A stretch of 64,000 bases of DNA from Streptomyces sp. NBC_01707 (lineage in GTDB: Bacteria > Actinomycetota > Actinomycetes > Streptomycetales > Streptomycetaceae), in assembly GCF_041438805.1 (NCBI RefSeq), contig NZ_CP109190.1, forward strand, positions 1,612,001-1,676,000, in the 5' to 3' direction. The notes under the pieces are model-generated. The model worked only from the letters and a program-made list of their open reading frames with translations. It did no database searches and was not told the origin of the DNA. This document shows positions 56,453 through 64,000 of this stretch, piece after piece. The translations under genes were made by a program, and so were the position numbers. Numbering within the stretch: the first letter of the stretch is position 1; the number at the start of each line of letters is the position of its first letter.

Positions 56453-57015
56453 TCCGCTCCCTCCGCGATGCCACGGATGGCCGCGACGATGTTCGGATAG
56501 GCGGCGCACCGACAGATGTTGCCGCTCATCCGCTCGCGGATCTCCTCGTCGGTCAACGCGATCCGCGGTGAGGCCACGTCGGCGGTGGCATGGCTGGGCC
56601 AGCCGGCCTCCACCTCGGCAAGCATGCCGACGGCCGAACAGATCTGGCCGGGGGTGCAGTAGCCACACTGGAAGCCGTCACGCTCGACGAAGGCGCGTTG
56701 CATGGGGTGCAGGCCGTCGGGATCGCCCAGGCCTTCGATCGTCACGATCTCGTCGTCCTCATGCATCACGGCGAGCGTCAGACAGGAGTTGACGCGTCGG
56801 CCGTTGATCAGCACCGTGCAGGCGCCGCACTGCCCGTGATCACACCCCTTCTTGGTCCCGCTCAGACGCAGGTGCTCGCGCAGCGCGTCGAGCAGAGAGG
56901 TCCGTGGATCCACCTCGAGCCCTCGCACCTGATCGTTGACGTTCAACTCGATCGCCGAGAGTTGGGCCGTCTCGCCCTGGCTCCGCCCCGCGGCGCCCGT
57001 ATCCGAATCGCTCAC
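56449..57015 (-). CDS. Aldehyde oxidoreductase 2Fe-2S subunit (PaoA-like)
   Basis: A 188-residue electron-transfer subunit with two 2Fe-2S clusters. The ferredoxin-like cluster uses [15 protein letters not shown] and NSCL (C58, C63, C66, C78). The helical domain uses [14 protein letters not shown] and [11 protein letters not shown]. coli PaoA has a Tat leader for periplasmic export; here the N-terminus ([18 protein letters not shown]) has none, so the enzyme should be cytoplasmic. GTG at 57015 was chosen because AGGAAGG lies upstream. First gene of the three-gene operon. Confidence 0.92.
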   Translation of the reverse strand: MSDSDTGAAGRSQGETAQLSAIELNVNDQVRGLEVDPRTSLLDALREHLRLSGTKKGCDHGQCGACTVLINGRRVNSCLTLAVMHEDDEIVTIEGLGDPDGLHPMQRAFVERDGFQCGYCTPGQICSAVGMLAEVEAGWPSHATADVASPRIALTDEEIRERMSGNICRCAAYPNIVAAIRGIAEGAE

Positions 57016-57313
57016 CACAGCCCGCCTTCCTCGCTGGGTGCGGGTGTCACCCTGGATATGCGTCGCCACCGTGGGGCGCGCTCCCACTCAAGGTCTCGCA
57101 AAAACCGTCGCACCGCTCGTCGGGACACGGCCGACGACGCCCGCGTCGCTCGGCCGGGCGCTCTTGCGCGGCGGCCCGGCGAGCATCCGGCGCGGGAACC
57201 CCCGCGGACCGGCGCCGAGTGGCGAAAGGTGTTCTCGGATCAGCCGGGTGGCGACGTGCCGTGAGGACGGACCACGCTCGATGAGCTGGGCCTGCGGATC
57301 CGCGATCTACTTC

Positions 57314-58303
57314 TCAGCGGAGCGGAGAGCCGATGGTGGCGGCGCGCCACGTCGTCTCGTCGGCGTCGAGCAGCGTGGCGATGACGGCGGGGTCCGGAAG
57401 GGGGCCGTGGTCGGCGGCGACCCGGAGAGCGGAGGCCGCGCTCAGATGGCCCAGGCGCAGCGAGCGCTCCACGGGCAGCTGTCGCATCAGGCCGCTGAGG
57501 AATCCGGCGGCGAAGGCGTCGCCGGCGCCGACCGGCTCGACCACGCGAACGGTCAGGGCGGGCACGCTGTGGGCGTCCGGCCCGACGAAGGCCGTGGCCG
57601 CGCGGGCCCCGTCCTTGACGACGAGGATGCCAGGGCCGGGCAGGAGGTCACGGACCGCGCGGGGGTCGGTGAGCGCGTCTCCCCACAGGTCCTGCGCCTC
57701 GTCGAGTCCGACGAGCACGATGTCGGCCCGGTCCGCGAGGGGCCGCAGGACGTCGGCGGCCGAGCGGCCGGACCAGAGGGCGGGGCGGTGGTTGACGTCG
57801 AAACTGACGCTGTAGGAGCGGTCGGGGCGCAGTGCCCGCTCGACGAGGGCGTGGCAGCCGGAGGACAGGGCGGGAGTGATTCCGCTGAGGTGGAGGAGCG
57901 CGGCGTCCGCCACCGTGGGGTCGTCGAGGAGTTCGGGGGTGAGGGCCGAGGCGGCGGATCCGCGGCGGTGGTAGTGGACGCGCGTGCCGTTCCTGCCGGG
58001 GTCCTTCAGGAGCAGTCCGGTGGGCCGGTCCGGGTCGGTGCGGACGCCGCTGATGTCGACGCCGCCCGCGGCGACCCGCTCCCGGACACGCCTGCCGAAG
58101 GGATCGTCGCCGAGCGCGGACACCCAGCGGACGGGGATGCCGTGGTCGGCGAGGTACAGAGCGACGTTCGACTCCGCGCCCGCGATGTCGACCCGGAGAA
58201 GGTCCGCGGCATCGAGCGGGCCGAGGGGGTCGGGGGCGAGGGCGGCCATGGTCTCGCCGACGCAGACCACGGGGCCGGGACGCAGCGGCCGGGGGGTGCT
58301 CAT
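57314..58303 (-). CDS. PfkB-family sugar kinase (2-keto-3-deoxy-sugar-acid kinase)
   Basis: A 329-residue ribokinase-family kinase. The N-terminal substrate region has GAESNVALYLADHG and SALGDDPFGRRVRERVAAGG. The C-terminal anion hole and catalytic base are in VEPVGAGDAFAAGFLSGLM. By context it phosphorylates 2-keto-3-deoxygalactonate (or gluconate) for the aldolase encoded two genes upstream. It is the last gene of the sugar-acid operon, 12 bp after the lactonase gene. The 298 bp between it and the Pao-like operon hold no supportable gene. Confidence 0.88.
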   Translation of the reverse strand: MSTPRPLRPGPVVCVGETMAALAPDPLGPLDAADLLRVDIAGAESNVALYLADHGIPVRWVSALGDDPFGRRVRERVAAGGVDISGVRTDPDRPTGLLLKDPGRNGTRVHYHRRGSAASALTPELLDDPTVADAALLHLSGITPALSSGCHALVERALRPDRSYSVSFDVNHRPALWSGRSAADVLRPLADRADIVLVGLDEAQDLWGDALTDPRAVRDLLPGPGILVVKDGARAATAFVGPDAHSVPALTVRVVEPVGAGDAFAAGFLSGLMRQLPVERSLRLGHLSAASALRVAADHGPLPDPAVIATLLDADETTWRAATIGSPLR

Positions 58304-58315
58304 GGTGGGTCTCTC

Positions 58316-59215
58316 CTAGCGGGTGTCGGCGAAGATCGTGGCGTCCGCGGTGCCCACCGGGCGGTACGACGCGGCAGGCGCCCCGGGTATGTCCACGCGC
58401 GCAGCGAAGACGGCGCCGTCGAGCGGACCGGGTTCGGGCAGACCGATGCGGGCGCTGGTGACGAGGAGGGTGCGGCCGTCGGGGCCGCCGAGGCAGAGCC
58501 CTGCGGGCTGGACGGCGGCCAGTTCCACGACCCGGTCGAGGGTGCCGTCGGGGTGGTAGCGGTGGACCTGCCCGGTGCCCCAGACGGCGGTCCACAGCCC
58601 GCCCTCGGCGTCGGCCGTCATGCCGTCGGGACTGCCGGAACCGAGCGTGACGAAGAGGCCGGGCTCGCCCAGGTCTCCGGTGTCGGGGTCGACGGGGTAG
58701 CGCCGGATGACGCCGCGGGCGCTGTCGGCGAGATACATGACGGTTCCGTCGGTGGTGAACGCCGGGCCGTTCGGCACGGTGATGTCCCGCAGCACCCGGG
58801 TGACGCGGCCGTCGCGGTCCACGCGGTAGAGCGAGCCCGCGTCCTCGGTCGCGTCGTAGGCCATGCTGCCTGCCCAGAAACGGCCGTGCGGGTCGGCCAC
58901 GCCGTCGTTCATCCGCATCGGCACCGGGGCCTCGTCCTCGGGGCGTGCGATCCAGTCGACGCGTCCCGCCTCGTCGATACGGCAGATGCCGGTACCCGCC
59001 GCCGCGATCCACCGGCCGGGCCGTCCCTCGACCGGGGCCACCGCGCCCAGCGGAAAGGGCAGTCGGACGATCAGCCCGAGCGATGCGGCGGGGTCGTCGG
59101 GGGCGGACAGCAGCCGCCCGGAGAGGATGTCGGTCAGGACCGCGCCCCCGTCCGTCCAGCGGATGCCCTCGCCGAGTTCGAGGCGATCGGTCCCGTGGAC
59201 CGTGGGCGTGGTCAC
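58316..59215 (-). CDS. SMP-30/gluconolactonase family lactonase
   Basis: A 299-residue six-bladed beta-propeller lactonase. LGEGIRWTDGGAVLTDI (metal-binding Glu), RMNDGVADPHGRFWAGSM (Asn and Asp ligands) and GSPDGMTADAEGGLWTAVWG are the family motifs. It should open the sugar lactone made by the dehydrogenase in this operon. GTG at 59215 overlaps the aldolase stop by 4 bp, indicating coupled translation. Confidence 0.9.
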   Translation of the reverse strand: MTTPTVHGTDRLELGEGIRWTDGGAVLTDILSGRLLSAPDDPAASLGLIVRLPFPLGAVAPVEGRPGRWIAAAGTGICRIDEAGRVDWIARPEDEAPVPMRMNDGVADPHGRFWAGSMAYDATEDAGSLYRVDRDGRVTRVLRDITVPNGPAFTTDGTVMYLADSARGVIRRYPVDPDTGDLGEPGLFVTLGSGSPDGMTADAEGGLWTAVWGTGQVHRYHPDGTLDRVVELAAVQPAGLCLGGPDGRTLLVTSARIGLPEPGPLDGAVFAARVDIPGAPAASYRPVGTADATIFADTR

Positions 59216-59847
59216 GGGCGGGGCTCCTGGCGTACGACGTCCAGGAACTCCCGTGCGCGCTCGCGAAGGCCGGCGAGGCTGCCTCCGTCGGCCGCGTCCG
59301 CGATCAGGGGCGAGCCGACGCCGACGGCCGTGGCCCCGCTCCGCAGATACTCGCCGGCGGCCGGGGCGTCCACTCCTCCGACGGGCACGAAGGGCAGGTC
59401 CGGGAAGGGGCCGCGCAGGTCGCGCAGATATCCGGGGCCTCCGGCGCTTCCGGCAGGGAAGAGCTTGAGGGCTTCGGCGCCGAGGCGCAGCGCCTGAAGG
59501 ATGTCGGTCGGTGTCATGACCCCCGCGAGCACCGGGAGTCCGAGCTCCCTGCCGGTGGCGATGCCGTCGCTGACCGCCGGGGTGACGAGGAACGCGGCTC
59601 CGGCCCGGTGGGCGGCCCGCGCGTCGTCGGCGGTGAGGACGGTGCCCGCGCCGAGCGTGGCCTCCGGGCCGAGCGCGGCGCGGGCCCGGGCGATGACGTC
59701 GAGGGCGTCGCGCCCGCTGAGGGACACCTCGACGAGTGTGACGCCCTCCTCCACGAGAGTGAGGACGGTCTTGAGTGCGGCGTCCGGGTCGCTGCCGCGG
59801 ACGATGGCGAGCAGCCGGTGCGCGCGCAGCGCGGTGAGCAGGTCCAT
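59212..59847 (-). CDS. 2-dehydro-3-deoxy-6-phosphogalactonate/gluconate aldolase
   Basis: A 211-residue class I aldolase of the KDPG/KDPGal family. LLAIVRGSDPDAA and VEVSLSGRDALDVI are near the N-terminus. GAGTVLTADDARAA and FLVTPAVSD precede the Schiff-base lysine in GAEALKLFPAGSAGG, and FVPVGGVD follows. It cleaves the phosphorylated keto-deoxy acid to pyruvate and glyceraldehyde-3-phosphate. The galactonate dehydratase in the operon favours KDPGal as substrate. Confidence 0.9.
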   Translation of the reverse strand: MDLLTALRAHRLLAIVRGSDPDAALKTVLTLVEEGVTLVEVSLSGRDALDVIARARAALGPEATLGAGTVLTADDARAAHRAGAAFLVTPAVSDGIATGRELGLPVLAGVMTPTDILQALRLGAEALKLFPAGSAGGPGYLRDLRGPFPDLPFVPVGGVDAPAAGEYLRSGATAVGVGSPLIADAADGGSLAGLRERAREFLDVVRQEPRP

Positions 59848-59872
59848 CGGACATCCCTTTCTGTGCTGGGGT

Positions 59873-60670
59873 TCAGGAGCGGCGGTTCGCGGTGATCGTG
59901 AGCCGCCAGGTGACCTCGCCGGACGCGGGCACGACGGCCGTGTCGCCGTCGTGCGCCGCCGTGCGGTCGAAGACGCGGCCGAGCAGGGGCTCGACGCCGA
60001 CCGATCGGTACGGCGCACCTCGGGGGAAGCCACCGAGGTTGCGCCACAGGGCGATGGAGACCGGCTGGCCGGAGGCCTCGACGGACAGGTGGAGTGTGTC
60101 CTGGCCGTCGTGCACGGATACGTGCGGGGCGAGCACGACGGCGCCGACGGCGGTGCCGTCGTCCGGTCCGAGCCGGTCCAGCGGGATGCCGCTGACGCGC
60201 GGCCAGGTGCCGGTGACCCAGCGCGCGCCCTCGTCCGGATACAGCCGGGTCACGGCGGGCCCCTCGATGCCGATCCGGGCGTCCGTGGACAGGTCCAGCA
60301 GGGCGTGCGCGGCCCAGACGAATCGGTAGCCCGGTTCGGCGGTGAGCGTGTAGTCGGCGACGGCCGCCCCCGCGTCCGTGCCGAGACGGCGGGTCAGTCG
60401 GAACTCGGGGCAGTCGACGACGTCGCGGCGCCCGTCCCGCCGCCACGGCCGCGACCAGACGTCCCCGTGGTCGGGGAGCCCGCGTACCGTGGGCACGCAC
60501 TCCTCCAGCCCTCCGGCGTCGGCGAACACATCGCCGGGCACGACCCGGGAGCGGCGCGGCTCGCCGCGGTGCCAGAGCCATTCGCGTCCGCCGGCCGTCA
60601 GCGAGGTCCAGCGTCCGCCGTGCCCGGGGTCGGTGGCGACGGACACGGGGAGCCGGGTGCCGCTCACCAT
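59873..60670 (-). CDS. Aldose 1-epimerase-like mutarotase
   Basis: A 265-residue galactose-mutarotase-like beta-sandwich protein. GGRWTSLTAGGREWLWHRGE opens the fold, and FVWAAHALLDLSTDARIGIE carries the WAAHALLDL catalytic-histidine pattern. GVEPLLGRVFDR holds the conserved glutamate. It would interconvert sugar anomers before oxidation. It overlaps the upstream dehydratase stop; ATG 60670 and a GTG one codon later are both possible starts. Confidence 0.82.
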   Translation of the reverse strand: MVSGTRLPVSVATDPGHGGRWTSLTAGGREWLWHRGEPRRSRVVPGDVFADAGGLEECVPTVRGLPDHGDVWSRPWRRDGRRDVVDCPEFRLTRRLGTDAGAAVADYTLTAEPGYRFVWAAHALLDLSTDARIGIEGPAVTRLYPDEGARWVTGTWPRVSGIPLDRLGPDDGTAVGAVVLAPHVSVHDGQDTLHLSVEASGQPVSIALWRNLGGFPRGAPYRSVGVEPLLGRVFDRTAAHDGDTAVVPASGEVTWRLTITANRRS

Positions 60671-61809
60671 TCGGCGAAGGAGCCGTCGGCGTGACGCCAC
60701 ACGGGGTTGCGCCAGGTGTGGCCCGTGCGGTCGGCCGCGCGGACGGCGTCCTCGTCGACGGTGATGCCGAGGCCGGGCAGTTCGGTGCGGTGCGCCTGAC
60801 CGTCGACGAAGCGGAAGGGCTCGGTGTCGACCACGTACGACAGCAGGTCCGCGTCCTTGTTGTAGTGGATGCCGCGGCTCTGCTCCTGGATCAGGAAGTT
60901 GGGCGTGGCAAAGGCGACCTGAAGACTGGCGGCCAGCGCGATGGGCCCGAGCGGGCAGTGCGGTGCCAGGTGGGCCCCGAAGGTCTCGGCGAGCGAGGCG
61001 ATCCGGGTGACCTCGGATATCCCGCCGGCGTGCGACAGGTCCGGCTGGGCCACGGCGATGCCCGCGGTCAGTGCCGGGAGGAATTCGGCGCGTCCGTAGA
61101 GCCTTTCGCCGGTGGCGAGCGGGACCGACGACGCGGCGACCAGGCCCGCGAGCAGGTGCGCCTGGTCGGGCAGCACGGGTTCCTCGACGAACAGCGGGTG
61201 CAGCGGCTCTATCTCGTGCAGGACACGGCGTGCGTTGGCGGCGCTGAACCGGCCGTGGAAGTCGACGGCGACGTCCCGGTGCGGGCCGAGTGCCTCGCGG
61301 GCCGCCGCCACCCGCTCGACGACGGCGGCCGTCTCGGCGGGGCTGGTCAGTGGCGGGGTGCGCCCGGCGGCGTTCATCTTGACGGCGGTGAAGCCCGCCT
61401 CGACCTGTGCGGTGATCTCGTCCTTGAGCCGCGCGGGTTCGTCGCCGCCCACCCAGGCGTACACCCGGACCGTGTCGCGGACGGGCCCGCCGAGCAGGGT
61501 ATGGACCGGCACGCCCAGGGTGCGGCCGGCGATGTCCCACAGGGCCTGGTCGAGGCCGGCCACGGCGCTGGAGAGCACGGGTCCGCCCCGGTAGAAACCG
61601 CCCTTGCTCAGCACCTGCCAGTGGTCCTGGATACGCAGCGGATCCTGGCCCACGAGCTGTTCGGCCAGGACCTCGACGGCGGCTCTCACCACCTCGGCCC
61701 GGCCCTCGACCACCGGTTCGCCCCAGCCGACCACACCCTCGTCGGTCTCGATCCGGCAGAACAGCCAGCGGGGCGGGATGAGGAAGGTCTCGACACGCGC
61801 GATCTTCAC
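60664..61809 (-). CDS. dgoD: Galactonate dehydratase-like enolase-superfamily enzyme
   Basis: A 381-residue mandelate-racemase-subgroup dehydratase. KIARVETFLIPPRWLFCRIE opens the capping domain and SKGGFYRGGPVLSSAVAGLD follows. The metal ligands lie in VDFHGRFSAA, LFVEEPVLP and ATGERLYGR. The catalytic histidine is in HLAPHCPLGPIALAAS. The sequence is closest in pattern to D-galactonate dehydratase. It makes 2-keto-3-deoxygalactonate. The GTG start overlaps the regulator stop by 4 bp. Confidence 0.87.
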   Translation of the reverse strand: MKIARVETFLIPPRWLFCRIETDEGVVGWGEPVVEGRAEVVRAAVEVLAEQLVGQDPLRIQDHWQVLSKGGFYRGGPVLSSAVAGLDQALWDIAGRTLGVPVHTLLGGPVRDTVRVYAWVGGDEPARLKDEITAQVEAGFTAVKMNAAGRTPPLTSPAETAAVVERVAAAREALGPHRDVAVDFHGRFSAANARRVLHEIEPLHPLFVEEPVLPDQAHLLAGLVAASSVPLATGERLYGRAEFLPALTAGIAVAQPDLSHAGGISEVTRIASLAETFGAHLAPHCPLGPIALAASLQVAFATPNFLIQEQSRGIHYNKDADLLSYVVDTEPFRFVDGQAHRTELPGLGITVDEDAVRAADRTGHTWRNPVWRHADGSFAEW

Positions 61810-62567
61810 TTTGCCTGGCCGTCCTTCGCTTCGGCGGAGCCGTCCGCGCTCTCGGCCCCGTGCGGGCCGCTGACCTTGTCCAGGTCCCGCATCGCCTGGT
61901 CGAGCAGGGCGCGCATGGCGTGCTCGGCGGCGTCCGGATCCCGGTCCCGTACGGCGTCGAGGACGGCCCGGTGGCTGGGCACCGGGTCCTCGCTGTGCGG
62001 GGCGCTGTGCACGATCTGGTCGCGCTGGGCCAGGCCCGACTCGATGACCATCTCCATGCGTTCCAGCAGTTCGTTGTGGGTGGCCGCCAGCAGCGCCCGG
62101 TGGAAGGCGAGGTCGGACTCGACGGCGTGACTCGCGCTGCTCTCCTCGCCCATGGCGGCCAGTGCCGCCTCCAGCGCTTCGAGGTCGGCCTCGGTACGGC
62201 GGGTCGCGGCCAGCCGGACGGCGGCCGGTTCGATGATGCCGCGGACCTCTCCGAGGTTGCGCAGCAGCGCGAGGTCGGCACCGGTGCCGTTGCTCTCGGA
62301 GAACTGCCACCGCAGGACATCGGCGTCGAGCAGATTCCAGTTGGCGCGCGGCCGCACGAAGGTGCCGCGCTTCTGGCGGGCGTCGACCATGCCCTTCGCC
62401 GCGAGGACCTTCAGAGATTCGCGCAGGGCCGTCAGGCTGACGTCCAGTTCGCTCTGCAGGGCCGCCATGTCGAGCGTCGCTCCCTCGGGGATCTCGCCGC
62501 TGAGCACCCGGCGGGCGAGGGTCTCCACGGTCTGGCCGTGCACTCCGCGGCGCGCGTATGGCGTCAT
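61806..62567 (-). CDS. FadR-subfamily GntR transcriptional regulator
   Basis: A 253-residue repressor with an N-terminal winged helix (TVETLARRVLSGEIPEGATL, SLTALRESLKVLAAKGMVDA, KRGTFVRP) and an all-helical FadR-C effector domain (about 90-235). The effector domain has metal-ligand-like residues in SDLAFHRALLAATHN and PSHRAVLDAVRDRD. It probably responds to a sugar acid of the pathway and controls this operon. It lies inside the operon, between the dehydrogenase and dehydratase genes. Confidence 0.9.
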   Translation of the reverse strand: MTPYARRGVHGQTVETLARRVLSGEIPEGATLDMAALQSELDVSLTALRESLKVLAAKGMVDARQKRGTFVRPRANWNLLDADVLRWQFSESNGTGADLALLRNLGEVRGIIEPAAVRLAATRRTEADLEALEAALAAMGEESSASHAVESDLAFHRALLAATHNELLERMEMVIESGLAQRDQIVHSAPHSEDPVPSHRAVLDAVRDRDPDAAEHAMRALLDQAMRDLDKVSGPHGAESADGSAEAKDGQAK

Positions 62568-62624
62568 GTGTTTGCCTTTCTTGCTGGTCGGTCGGGGGCT
62601 GGGGTGGCGGGCCGGCCGGGCCCG

Positions 62625-63383
62625 TCAGGCGGACGCTTTGACGACGCTCCAGCCGCCGTCCACGAGCAGGCTCGATCCGGTGATGTACGAGGCTTCGTCG
62701 GCGGCGAGGAAGGCCACGGCTGCCGCGACCTCCTCGGGGGTGCCGAAGCGCCGGGCCGCGGTCTCCTCGACGCTCGACTCACGTTCGTGCTGCGGCACCC
62801 TGTCCCACGCGGCGGTGAGGATGGGCCCCGGCAGCACGGCGTTGACCCGTACCTGCGGGCCGTACTCGACCGCGAGCTGTCCGCACAGCGAGAGCAGGGC
62901 GCCCTTGCTCGCCGCGTACGCCGGGTGGCCCGGGATGCCGCGGTGCGCGTGCACGGAGGAGGTGAGCACCACGGCTCCCCGGTGGTCGCGCAGATCGGGC
63001 AGCGCCGCCTTGAAGCCGAGGAAGGCCCCCGTGAGGTTGACGGACAGCTGCCGTTCCCAGGAGGCGAGCGTCATCTCGTGGGCGGGCAGCACCTGGACCG
63101 TAAAGGCGTTGCTGACCAGGACGTTGACGGGCCCGAAGGTGTGGGCGGCGTCCATCACCCGTTGCCAGTCCTCCTCCTGCGCGACGTCGGTGGTGACGAA
63201 GACGGCCTTCGCGCCGTCCTTGCGGAGCCGCGCCGCCGTGTCCTCGCCGCGTTCGGCGTCGATGTCCGCGAGGACGACGGCCGCGCCCTCGGCGGCGAGG
63301 CGCGCCGCGGTGGCCGCCCCGATGCCCGAGGCGGCGCCGGTGACTACGGCAACACGGTTGGTGAAGCGGGCCGCTGGGTTCAT
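62625..63383 (-). CDS. SDR-family sugar dehydrogenase (probable galactose dehydrogenase)
   Basis: A 252-residue classical SDR. TGAASGIG (16-23), VSNAFT, VVLTSS and the intact YAASK catalytic motif are present, with VLPGPILTAAWDRVP and YITGSSLLVDGG at the C-terminus. In this operon it most likely oxidises D-galactose to galactonolactone. The assignment rests on the neighbouring alpha-galactosidase, lactonase and dehydratase genes; the sequence alone shows only an SDR. The ATG at 63383 opens the family-typical N-terminus. Confidence 0.8.
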   Translation of the reverse strand: MNPAARFTNRVAVVTGAASGIGAATAARLAAEGAAVVLADIDAERGEDTAARLRKDGAKAVFVTTDVAQEEDWQRVMDAAHTFGPVNVLVSNAFTVQVLPAHEMTLASWERQLSVNLTGAFLGFKAALPDLRDHRGAVVLTSSVHAHRGIPGHPAYAASKGALLSLCGQLAVEYGPQVRVNAVLPGPILTAAWDRVPQHERESSVEETAARRFGTPEEVAAAVAFLAADEASYITGSSLLVDGGWSVVKASA

Positions 63384-63442
63384 GGGGCGGTTCGTCTCCT
63401 GTCCGAGGGTGGTGGGTGGGAGTGCAGATTCTGTCGCGGTCG

Positions 63443-64000
63443 TCACTGCCGGACCAGGACGACCAGTTCCGCGTCGTGCCCGGCGGTCCAGGCGAACGGC
63501 AGTCCGGAGTGGAGCAGATGGGTGCCGCTGTAGCGGGTGCCGGAGTCCTGGTCCGTGTAGACCGCGTCCGGCGCCAGGCCGCGCAGCCGCAGCCGGGCAG
63601 CCCTGCCGGGCACCAGGGGCGCGCCGTCCAGGGCCCCGGTGCTCCAGGCCGTCACCACCAGGCGTCCGCCACCGGGTTCCTCGTACTGGATGCCGCAGGT
63701 GGGGTCGGCCGGGCTGCCCAACAGGTGGACCTCGCCGTGGTGGACGACGTCGCGGACGTCCTTGTAGCGGTCGATCCACCCGGTCGCCTCCGCGCGCTGC
63801 TCCGGGGTCCACTCGCGGATGTCGGCGCCGATGCCCAGCACGCCGGCGACGGAGTTGACGAACCGGAAGGCGAGCGAGCGGGGCCGCGGGTCGAATACGC
63901 CGGGGGCGTCGGTGACCCAGGAGCTCATGGTGTGCGGGGCATGGGCATGGAGGTAGCCGTACTGGATACGCAGCCGGTCCAGCGGCGCGGTGTTGTCGCT
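63443..64000 (-). CDS. GH36 alpha-galactosidase (5' part outside window)
   Basis: The 185 visible residues are the end of a GH36 alpha-galactosidase. At the window edge SDNTAPLDRLRIQYGYLHAH contains the SDN motif with the acid/base aspartate. MSSWVTDAPG, RSLAFRFVNSVAGVLGIGAD and RYKDVRDVVHHGEVHLL follow. A C-terminal beta domain ends with ELVVLVRQ. It releases galactose from alpha-galactosides and feeds the operon. The nucleophile motif is outside the window. Confidence 0.88.
   Translation of the reverse strand, partial: SDNTAPLDRLRIQYGYLHAHAPHTMSSWVTDAPGVFDPRPRSLAFRFVNSVAGVLGIGADIREWTPEQRAEATGWIDRYKDVRDVVHHGEVHLLGSPADPTCGIQYEEPGGGRLVVTAWSTGALDGAPLVPGRAARLRLRGLAPDAVYTDQDSGTRYSGTHLLHSGLPFAWTAGHDAELVVLVRQ

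Noticed and set aside
53441..56500. 1019-codon plus-strand frame opposite the aldehyde oxidoreductase genes
   Set aside because: It overlaps two well-supported oxidoreductase genes on the other strand and shows only arginine-, aspartate- and valine-rich sequence.

Overview
The window reads as chromosomal DNA of a Streptomyces-like actinomycete. It is very GC-rich with strong third-position GC bias and frequent GTG starts. Families typical of Streptomyces include CU044_5270 with its ECF sigma factor, DUF6480, SpoIIE-type PP2C phosphatases, bL37 and a long-type GAPDH. No tRNA, rRNA, CRISPR array or intact insertion sequence was seen.

Region 1 (1-25.7 kb) is, after the 5' part of a GAPDH gene, an unusually dense potassium and cation island. 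A canonical kdpFABC operon (minus strand, preceded by a 27-codon microprotein gene) lies divergent from a second, strongly diverged Kdp operon in the order kdpF-B-C-A. The KdpA of the second operon has rewritten selectivity-filter segments, and its KdpC carries a cysteine-containing insertion. Next come a decayed KimA-like C-terminus, a two-RCK ion-channel protein, an orphan KdpD kinase, a CPA1-type Na+/H+ antiporter, an APC-superfamily transporter, a cupin fragment and a kdpE-kdpD pair. A second copy of the microprotein-kdpF pair precedes kdpE, with no kdpABC nearby, and behind it lies a decayed C-terminus of the RCK channel gene. The arrangement suggests duplication followed by partial decay of a K+ uptake and sensing locus.

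Region 2 (25.7-33.5 kb) holds an SDR lacking its catalytic lysine, the ribosomal microprotein bL37, a membrane protein, an IS3-family transposase remnant in a gene-poor stretch, and a three-gene set made of a DUF1906 cell-wall hydrolase-like protein, a small membrane protein and a Tat-exported protein. An unknown secreted protein closes the region.

Region 3 (33.5-57 kb) holds mixed accessory metabolism and regulation: a cobalt-type nitrile hydratase operon (beta-alpha-accessory) with a downstream ThDP enzyme; a PAS-GAF-PP2C phosphatase; a SnoaL-like protein; a GreA-like factor; DUF1345; an FdhF/YdeP-type molybdoenzyme; a FUSC transporter; a CU044_5270/ECF sigma pair; a D-cysteine desulfhydrase-like enzyme; AraC and MerR regulators (MerR divergent from an aldo/keto reductase, with twin operators); DUF6480; and a three-subunit PaoABC-like aldehyde oxidoreductase.

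Region 4 (57.3-64 kb) is one compact minus-strand operon that encodes a complete non-phosphorylated-entry (De Ley-Doudoroff type) galactose pathway. It runs alpha-galactosidase (partial), SDR sugar dehydrogenase, FadR-type regulator, galactonate dehydratase, aldose epimerase, KDPGal/KDPG aldolase, SMP-30 lactonase and KDG-type kinase. Many of the genes overlap by 4 bp.
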